From assembly GCA_023143935.1 (NCBI GenBank), contig JAGLGQ010000092.1:1-8123 (forward strand): a stretch of 8,123 nucleotides of DNA. The letters run 5' to 3'. The translations under genes were made by a program, and so were the position numbers. Shown in pieces: positions 3,949 to 8,123 of this stretch. Under the pieces are notes generated by a model. That model did not search any database, was not told the origin of the DNA, and was given only the letters and a program-made list of their open reading frames with translations. Origin of the DNA: Minisyncoccota bacterium (GTDB taxonomy: Bacteria; Patescibacteriota; Minisyncoccia; Phycocordibacterales; GCA-2747955). The stretch's first letter is position 1. Every line of letters begins with the position of its first letter.

Positions 3949-5745
3949 ATGTTGAAAAACAAAAAAGATAAAAAAAATAGTGAAGTAAAAAAAGGCTTAA
4001 AAGTAATTTGGAGTTATATTTTAGTTTATAAAAAAGAGGTTTTAAAGATAACTTTTTTGTCTTTTTTGGTTGCTTTTTTTGCTGTTAGTTTGCCTTATTT
4101 AACTGGAAAGATTATAGATTCTTTAACAAATATAGAAAACATTGTTTTTTGCGGATTTGAGATAAAAAATTATTTATTTTTTACGATTATTTTTTCTTTG
4201 TTGGTTTTTGGAAATATTATTTTGTTTTATAAAAAAAAGGTAATTTCTAAAATTTTATGGAATAAAGTTCATGTGGATTATAGGGTAGAGTGTTTTAATA
4301 AAATTATTTCTCTTCCTTTTTCTTTTCATAAAGAAAAAAAATATGGGCAGTGGTCTTCGGTATTAAATAGAGCATCATATAATTTGCCGTGGATAATTTC
4401 TAATCGTTTTGCCGAGATATTACCTGATATTATCTTTTTTCTTTTTGCTTTTATTGTTTCTCTTTTAATTAATGTTTATTTGGGATTTATGATTTTGTTT
4501 GGAGTGGTTTGTTGTGTTTTTGTTGTGTTTTATTTTTCTAAAAAGATTGAAGATTTATCAAAATTGGATAATGAAGTAACAAAAAAAGCAGATTCAAAAG
4601 AGTTTGAAGTTTTTTTTAATATTTTTGAGATAAAAAAATCTTCATCGGAAAATTTTGAACGAGTAAGGGTGGTTAATTATTTTAAAAAACAGTTGAAAAA
4701 TGTTATGGATAGACTTGATATGGTTTGGAATATTTCTATGTTTTTTAGAGAGGGAGTGGAGGCTATAACAAAAATAAGTGTTTTGTTAGTAAGCGTTTGG
4801 TTATTTTTAAAAGGAGTAATTTCTATTGGAGAAATAGTTGTAATATTATCTTATGTGGTAATGGTATTTGCTCCGATTCAAAAAATTGCTGATGTGTGGA
4901 GTTGGTTTGTTGAGATAGCAGTAGTAATAAATGATGCTGAAAAGGTACTTAAAACAAGACCAGAAGTATATGAGCCAAAGAATTTTAAAGAATTTTCTAA
5001 AAATTTTAAAGGTGAAATTGAATTTAAAAATGTTAGTTTTGCTTATGGAGAGAAAGAAAAAAAGGTTCTTAGGGGTATTGATTTAAAAATTAATTGTGGA
5101 GAAAAAGTGGCTTTTGTGGGTGAGTCTGGGGTGGGAAAATCTACAGCAATAGATTTGATAGGTGCTTTTTATTTTCCTCAAAAAGGTAAACTTTTAATTG
5201 ACGGTATTGAAACTGAAAGAGTAAAACTGAAAGATTTAAGAAAAAAAATAGCTTTTGTGTCTCAAGAAATATCTCTTTTTAATGATACTGTATTAAATAA
5301 TATTAAATATGGGTCAGAAAAAGTTACGGAGGAAGAGATTGTGGAGGCTTCAAAAAAAGCTTTTGCGGATGATTTTATAAAAGAATTTCCTAAAAAATAT
5401 AAAACTAAAGTTGGTAATCGTGGAGTTAAACTTTCAGGGGGACAAAAACAAAGAATTTCAATTGCGAGGGCTATTTTGAGAGATCCTAAAATTTTAATTT
5501 TAGATGAGCCGACTTCTTCTTTAGATATAAAATCTGAAAAGTATATTACAGAATCTTTAAGTAAGTTAATGAGTGGTAGAACTACGATTATTATCGCACA
5601 TCGGCTTTCTACGGTGAGAAATGCAGATAAGATTTTTGTGTTTAAAAAAGGTGAGGTTGTGGAAACTGGAAGTCATAATGAGCTTTTAAAGATTGAGGGT
5701 GGGGAATATAAAAAAATGTATGATATGCATATTGGGTTGAGTTAG
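3949..5745 (+). CDS. ABC exporter half-transporter (fused permease and ATPase)
   Basis: A 598-residue type I exporter of the MsbA/MdlB kind; two copies, or one with a partner, would form a working transporter. After a Lys-rich N-terminus, about six membrane segments lie near residues 31-53, 74-94, 158-176, 177-197, 273-290 and 293-315. The nucleotide-binding domain starts near 354 and has every key motif: A-loop Y366, Walker A GESGVGKST (391-399), Q-loop Q439, signature LSGGQKQR (495-502), Walker B ILILDEP with the D-loop SLD (515-526), and switch H551 (IIAHR). It should therefore hydrolyse ATP. The substrate cannot be read from the sequence; lipids, peptides and drugs are all moved by relatives. 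No partner half-transporter is adjacent. It probably has its own promoter, and the tRNA-Lys transcript starts shortly after its stop. Confidence 0.93.
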   Translation: MLKNKKDKKNSEVKKGLKVIWSYILVYKKEVLKITFLSFLVAFFAVSLPYLTGKIIDSLTNIENIVFCGFEIKNYLFFTIIFSLLVFGNIILFYKKKVISKILWNKVHVDYRVECFNKIISLPFSFHKEKKYGQWSSVLNRASYNLPWIISNRFAEILPDIIFFLFAFIVSLLINVYLGFMILFGVVCCVFVVFYFSKKIEDLSKLDNEVTKKADSKEFEVFFNIFEIKKSSSENFERVRVVNYFKKQLKNVMDRLDMVWNISMFFREGVEAITKISVLLVSVWLFLKGVISIGEIVVILSYVVMVFAPIQKIADVWSWFVEIAVVINDAEKVLKTRPEVYEPKNFKEFSKNFKGEIEFKNVSFAYGEKEKKVLRGIDLKINCGEKVAFVGESGVGKSTAIDLIGAFYFPQKGKLLIDGIETERVKLKDLRKKIAFVSQEISLFNDTVLNNIKYGSEKVTEEEIVEASKKAFADDFIKEFPKKYKTKVGNRGVKLSGGQKQRISIARAILRDPKILILDEPTSSLDIKSEKYITESLSKLMSGRTTIIIAHRLSTVRNADKIFVFKKGEVVETGSHNELLKIEGGEYKKMYDMHIGLS

Positions 5746-5762
5746 GGGTTTTTATTGAATAT

Positions 5763-5790
5763 TTGTATTTTTAAGTTTTTTTGTTACAAT
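5763..5790 (+). promoter_or_regulatory. Promoter of tRNA-Lys
   Basis: TTGTAT (5763-5768), a 16-bp spacer ending in TGT, then TACAAT (5785-5790) make a -35 plus extended -10 promoter, the most complete one upstream of the tRNA. The transcript would start near 5797 and carry a leader of about 50 nt containing an 8-bp inverted repeat (TTGTAAAT at 5803-5810, ATTTACAA at 5824-5831), to be removed by RNase P. Confidence 0.6.
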
Positions 5791-5848
5791 ACTTCGCATT
5801 AGTTGTAAATGTTTGTTTGGTTTATTTACAAATTTTATGTATAAATAA

Positions 5849-5921
5849 CCGCTTGTAGCTCAGCTGGTAGAGCAGCAGCCTTTTAAGCTGACGGTCGAAG
5901 GTTCGAGTCCTTCCAAGCGGA
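5849..5921 (+). tRNA. tRNA-Lys (anticodon UUU)
   Basis: A complete cloverleaf. The acceptor stem CCGCTTG (5849-5855) pairs with CAAGCGG (5914-5920), and the discriminator is A5921. The D stem is GCTC/GAGC with loop AGCTGGTA. The anticodon loop CTTTTAA (5880-5886) gives anticodon TTT at 5882-5884. The T stem GAAGG/CCTTC encloses TTCGAGT. The outermost anticodon-stem pair is a G-A mismatch (5875/5891); the other four pair. CCA is not encoded (ACAA follows), so the 3' end depends on the CCA-adding enzyme. An intrinsic terminator follows 11 bp later. Its last 18 nt (5904-5921) belong to the 51-bp repeat copied downstream. Confidence 0.97.
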
Positions 5922-5954
5922 CAAAATTTTATAAAAATCCCGAATGGGATTTTT
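5904..5954 (+). repeat. 51-bp direct repeat, copy A (tRNA 3' end plus terminator)
   Basis: Runs from inside the T loop through the tRNA end and its terminator and is identical, base for base, to 6150-6200. Identity stops abruptly on both sides (T5903 versus C6149, T5955 versus A6201). A direct repeat starting inside the T loop is typical of integration at tRNA 3' ends. Confidence 0.93.
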
Positions 5955-5956
5955 TT
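5933..5956 (+). terminator. Intrinsic terminator of tRNA-Lys
   Basis: AAAAATCCC-GAAT-GGGATTTTTTT: a stem of nine pairs with a run of seven Ts. Flanking AAAATTTTAT/ATAAAATTT can lengthen the stem. Confidence 0.85.
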
Positions 5957-6011
5957 ATAAAATTTATGTCCGCTTGGAGGAGCTGAACTGCTTCAGCTCC
6001 GTAAGGACTCG
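5946..6011 (-). repeat. Inverted, interrupted copy B of the tRNA tail module
   Basis: Read on the minus strand this resembles copy A. 5946-5967 mirrors the terminator (with 2-3 bp differences), GTCCGCTTGG (5968-5977) mirrors the acceptor end, and AAGGACTCG (6003-6011) mirrors the T-arm end. The last two blocks, contiguous in copies A and C, are split by 25 bp (5978-6002) that is mostly a hairpin. Confidence 0.8.
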
Positions 6012-6149
6012 AAAAGCGGAGTCTTATTTAAGTTTAAAAAATATGGTATCATGACGAAACGAAGTGGAGTCAGAATACCATATTTTTTAAGGCTTAAATG
6101 ACGAGCTGGGGCAGAAAGCAACTTGCCGTCAGGCAAGTTGACTTGTGAC
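5955..6149. mobile_element. 195-bp structured insert between tRNA-tail repeats
   Basis: The sequence between the two direct repeats has no significant reading frame. It folds into three strong hairpins: GGAGCTGAA-CTGC-TTCAGCTCC (5979-6000), a long stem at 6027-6098, and CAACTTGCC-GTCA-GGCAAGTTG (6119-6140). Its left part is the inverted tRNA-tail copy, which can also pair with copy C across the insert (5968-5977 with 6159-6168; 6003-6011 with 6150-6158). This fits a minimal element or its remnant integrated at the tRNA 3' end, or a structured RNA. No recombinase is present. Mobility is inference. Confidence 0.5.
6027..6098. repeat. Long hairpin inside the insert
   Basis: A perfect 16-bp stem pairs 6034-6049 (TTAAAAAATATGGTAT) with 6075-6090. 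A 6-bp outer stem TTTAAG/CTTAAA lies across a small bulge, and an inner TGAC/GTCA stem (6052-6055, 6069-6072) closes a 13-nt loop. Confidence 0.7.
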
Positions 6150-6200
6150 CGAGTCCTTCCAAGCGGACAAAATTTTATAAAAATCCCGAATGGGATTTTT
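6150..6200 (+). repeat. 51-bp direct repeat, copy C
   Basis: Identical to 5904-5954. It restores a tRNA-Lys 3' fragment and terminator but no 5' part: upstream sequence does not form D or anticodon arms. It ends 5 bp before the trmD promoter box. Confidence 0.93.
6179..6200 (+). terminator. Second intrinsic terminator, upstream of trmD
   Basis: AAAAATCCC-GAAT-GGGATTTTT, duplicated with copy C. It has five Ts instead of seven and lies directly before the trmD -10 box, so it should insulate trmD from tRNA-Lys read-through. Confidence 0.75.
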
Positions 6201-6205
6201 ATATA

Positions 6206-6214
6206 TGTTATAAT
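6206..6214 (+). promoter_or_regulatory. Extended -10 promoter of trmD
   Basis: TGT-TATAAT is a consensus extended -10 element. Only six bases (TTAAAA) separate it from the ATG at 6221, so the mRNA probably begins at or next to the start codon. No -35 match is seen where copy C lies. Confidence 0.7.
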
Positions 6215-6220
6215 TTAAAA

Positions 6221-6892
6221 ATGTTAAATTTTCATATAATTACTATATTTCCTGAGATGTTTGATTCATATTTAAAAGAATCAATTTTAAAAAGAGCTAT
6301 AAAAAGTAGGAAAATTTCAGTTAAATTTTATAATCCAAGAGATTGGGCAGGTCAATCTAATAATTTGGAGTTAACAAAACCAATAGATGATACTCCGTTC
6401 GGTGGTGGTCCCGGAATGGTGCTAAAAGCAGAACCTTTTTTAAAAGCAATTCAAAAAGCAGTTGGAAGAAAAACTAAATATAAGATTTATTATTTTTCAC
6501 CGCGCGGAAAAAAGTTTAATACAAAAATGGCAAAGGATATTTCGCAAGAAAACAGAAGGGAAAAGTTGAAAGATATTATTTTAGTATCAGGAAGATATGA
6601 GGGGATAGATTCTAGGGTAGAAGAAATATATAAAGGAGAACGGATATCTGTTGGAGAGTTTGTACTTACTGGAGGTGAGTTACCAGCGATGATTTTAATT
6701 GATTCAATATCTAGACAAATTGATGGAATTTTAGGAAATAAATTTTCTTTAGAAGAGGATAGAATATCAGCGGGAAAGTTTTATACGAAGCCAGCAGAGT
6801 TAAAGTGGAAAGGAAAAAAATATAAAATTCCTGAAGTTTTGTTATCTGGAAATCATAAAAAAATAGATGAGTGGAAAGCAAAAAATGCTTAA
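6221..6892 (+). CDS. trmD: tRNA (guanine-N1)-methyltransferase TrmD
   Basis: Methylates N1 of G37 in tRNAs with G36-G37 using S-adenosylmethionine, which prevents +1 frameshifting. SPOUT-fold landmarks are all present: IITIFPEMFDSYL (6-18), FGGGPGMVLK (60-69), FSPRGKKF (92-99), SGRYEGIDSRVEE (123-135) and the trefoil-knot segment ISVGEFVLTGGELPAM (142-157), followed by LEED (177-180), where D180 aligns with the proposed catalytic aspartate. PEVLLSGNHKKIDEW (204-218) is typical of the C-terminal domain. The protein stops at residue 223, against about 240-255 in many bacteria, so the last basic tail is missing. It is not next to rpsP, rimM or rplS, its usual operon partners. tRNA-Lys upstream has A37 and is not a substrate. 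A weak A/T hairpin (6889-6909) covers the stop. Confidence 0.96.
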   Translation: MLNFHIITIFPEMFDSYLKESILKRAIKSRKISVKFYNPRDWAGQSNNLELTKPIDDTPFGGGPGMVLKAEPFLKAIQKAVGRKTKYKIYYFSPRGKKFNTKMAKDISQENRREKLKDIILVSGRYEGIDSRVEEIYKGERISVGEFVLTGGELPAMILIDSISRQIDGILGNKFSLEEDRISAGKFYTKPAELKWKGKKYKIPEVLLSGNHKKIDEWKAKNA

Positions 6893-6953
6893 AAAATGGT
6901 ATTTTTTAAAAAATTAGTTTAAAATGCTTGGATTTTATCGTTTATCTGGGGTA

Positions 6954-6982
6954 TTGATAGATTTTTAGATTTGTGTTATTAT
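6954..6982 (+). promoter_or_regulatory. Promoter of the sigma-region-4/HARE gene
   Basis: TTGATA (6954-6959), a 17-bp spacer, then TATTAT (6977-6982): a good sigma-70-type promoter. The transcript would start near 6989, giving an A-rich leader of about 40 nt, unlike the near-leaderless starts of other genes here. No Shine-Dalgarno sequence precedes the ATG at 7030. Confidence 0.65.
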
Positions 6983-7029
6983 ATCGTTAGTTATTAAGAA
7001 GAAAATTTTAAAGTAAAAAGTAAAAAATT

Positions 7030-8073
7030 ATGGAAACAAAAGTTAACAATGTGGCAAGTGCAGTTGAAAAAATTTTAGAAGGATTGCCAGAAAGATATAA
7101 AGATGTATTGATTAAAAGATATGGTTTAAAACCTGGAGTGTCTAGGTGTACTTTAGAATCTATTGGACAGTTTTATGGAGTAACTCGTGAAAGAGTTAGA
7201 CAAATAGAAAATGCAGCAAAAAAATTAATTCTTGAAACTGATGTTTTACTTTTACATACAAAACAAGCTGTAAAGGATTTAAAGAAAGCCATTGATTCTT
7301 TGGGTGGAGTTGCGGCGGAGCAAGATATTTTAAATCAGTTTACAGATAACGAGGATGGACAAGATTATTTACATTTTATTCTTAATTTATCAGACCCATT
7401 TTTTGTAGAAAAAAACAAAGAGTATAAGGATACAATATGGTACACAAAAGAAAATAGTTTTGAAGCTTTTGAAAAATCAATAAAACATTTATATAGAGAT
7501 ATAAAAACAGATGAGATTTTAACTGAGGAAGATATAGTTGGTCGTTTTGTAGAAAAAATAAAAGAACATACAGATGATAAAAAATTATTAAAATTAGATG
7601 TTGTAAAAAAATTAATTGAGGTGTCAAAAAATATTGGTTCAAATCAAATGGGACATTGGGGTCGTGCAGATTCAAGACATATACATTTAAAGGGTGCAAG
7701 AGATTATGCATATTTGGTTTTAAAAAGTGAAGAAAAACCTTTACATTTTAGTGAAATTTCTGAAAAAATTATTAATCAATTTGGAAAAGAAATAAATGTT
7801 GCGACTGTTCATAATGAATTAATTAAAGATGAAAGATTTATTTTGGTTGGAAGAGGAAAATATGGATTGAAGGAGTGGGGAAGTTTTAGTGGGGGTACTG
7901 TGTCTGAAGTAATAAAGAAGGTATTGAAGAAAAACAAGAAAGCGATGACTAAAGAGGAAATTTTGGAAGAAGTATTAAAACAAAAAGAAGTTAGAAAACA
8001 AACTATTTTAATTAATCTTTCAAAAAAGAAGTTGTTTAAAAAGACAAAGGATGGAAAATATACAATAGCTTAA
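7030..8073 (+). CDS. Sigma-70 region 4 domain fused to HARE-type winged helices
   Basis: Probable transcription regulator of 347 residues. Residues 15-68 match sigma-70 region 4, the -35-binding helix-turn-helix: LPERYKDVLIKRYGL, then TLESIGQFYGVTRERVRQIENAAKKL. Sigma regions 2 and 3, which bind core RNA polymerase and melt the -10, are absent, so it is not a full sigma factor. A mostly helical middle (75-220) is not recognised. Residues 222-284 look like a HARE-HTH winged helix, as in the RNA polymerase delta subunit RpoE (RDYAYLVLKSEEKPLHFSEI, VGRGKYGLKEWG). Residues 291-347 form a second, similar winged helix ending KLFKKTKDGKYTIA. It has its own promoter and no operon partner in view. A role in modulating RNA polymerase is inferred from the domains. 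Confidence 0.85.
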   Translation: METKVNNVASAVEKILEGLPERYKDVLIKRYGLKPGVSRCTLESIGQFYGVTRERVRQIENAAKKLILETDVLLLHTKQAVKDLKKAIDSLGGVAAEQDILNQFTDNEDGQDYLHFILNLSDPFFVEKNKEYKDTIWYTKENSFEAFEKSIKHLYRDIKTDEILTEEDIVGRFVEKIKEHTDDKKLLKLDVVKKLIEVSKNIGSNQMGHWGRADSRHIHLKGARDYAYLVLKSEEKPLHFSEISEKIINQFGKEINVATVHNELIKDERFILVGRGKYGLKEWGSFSGGTVSEVIKKVLKKNKKAMTKEEILEEVLKQKEVRKQTILINLSKKKLFKKTKDGKYTIA

Positions 8074-8123
8074 ATTAGAATTAAGAATTATTAATCAGCA
8101 ATTCAATTACACTACAATATTTC
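8074..8123. other. Downstream flank
   Basis: Fifty AT-rich bases after the last stop. No gene, terminator hairpin or repeat could be supported before the window ends. Confidence 0.6.

Noticed and set aside
6101..6168. Second tRNA gene ending in the copied 3' tail
   Set aside because: Only the 3' strand of the T arm and acceptor stem is present. Upstream bases do not form D or anticodon arms or a matching 5' acceptor strand; they form an unrelated hairpin.
6889..6909. Terminator of trmD
   Set aside because: TTAAAAAAT-GGT-ATTTTTTAA is a pure A/T stem overlapping the stop codon with no GC core; too weak to call.
7382..7711. Minus-strand open frame opposite the sigma/HARE gene
   Set aside because: It lies wholly inside a supported gene and has shadow-type composition (Leu, Phe, Tyr) without family features.

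Overview
The window is a strongly AT-rich bacterial chromosome segment that uses the standard genetic code (frames close on TAA, TAG and TGA, with no internal TGA). None of the eight protein genes has a recognisable Shine-Dalgarno sequence, and at least four have a -10 box ending only 4-9 bases before the start codon. Together with small core proteins, a one-domain ATP synthase epsilon subunit, a DUF937 protein and a sigma-region-4/HARE regulator, this suggests a reduced-genome lineage such as Patescibacteria (CPR). That assignment is inference; no marker here fixes the taxon.

Layout. Bases 1-441 hold no gene. They carry four ParB-binding parS palindromes (three perfect, one with a single mismatch), the first three at an exact 40-bp period, plus two tracts of 11-bp tandem half-site-like units. 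This looks like a chromosomal centromere and possibly part of the replication origin. Leftward-facing genes follow: a CCA-adding/poly(A) polymerase family enzyme (442-2049), which has another perfect parS and four more half-sites inside an extra segment of its coding sequence, and rnpA (2056-2370). Bases 2371-2588 are a divergent intergenic region with two large palindromes. All later genes face right: a short atpC (2598-2831), a Met-rich small protein (2859-3167), a DUF937 protein (3237-3833), an ABC exporter half-transporter (3949-5745), tRNA-Lys(UUU) (5849-5921), trmD (6221-6892) and a sigma-region-4/HARE protein (7030-8073).

Between tRNA-Lys and trmD lies a compact, heavily structured insertion. 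The last 18 nt of the tRNA plus its terminator (51 bp) are repeated perfectly 246 bp downstream, and an inverted, interrupted copy lies between them. The 195-bp interior holds three strong hairpins and no gene.

How the genes fit together. Several products belong to tRNA maturation. RnpA is the protein subunit of RNase P, which makes tRNA 5' ends. The tRNA-Lys gene lacks an encoded CCA, so the CCA enzyme must supply it. TrmD methylates G37 of other tRNAs. The parS cluster next to rnpA, and the switch of gene direction near position 2480, point to an origin-proximal location, although dnaA, parB and rpmH are not in the window.
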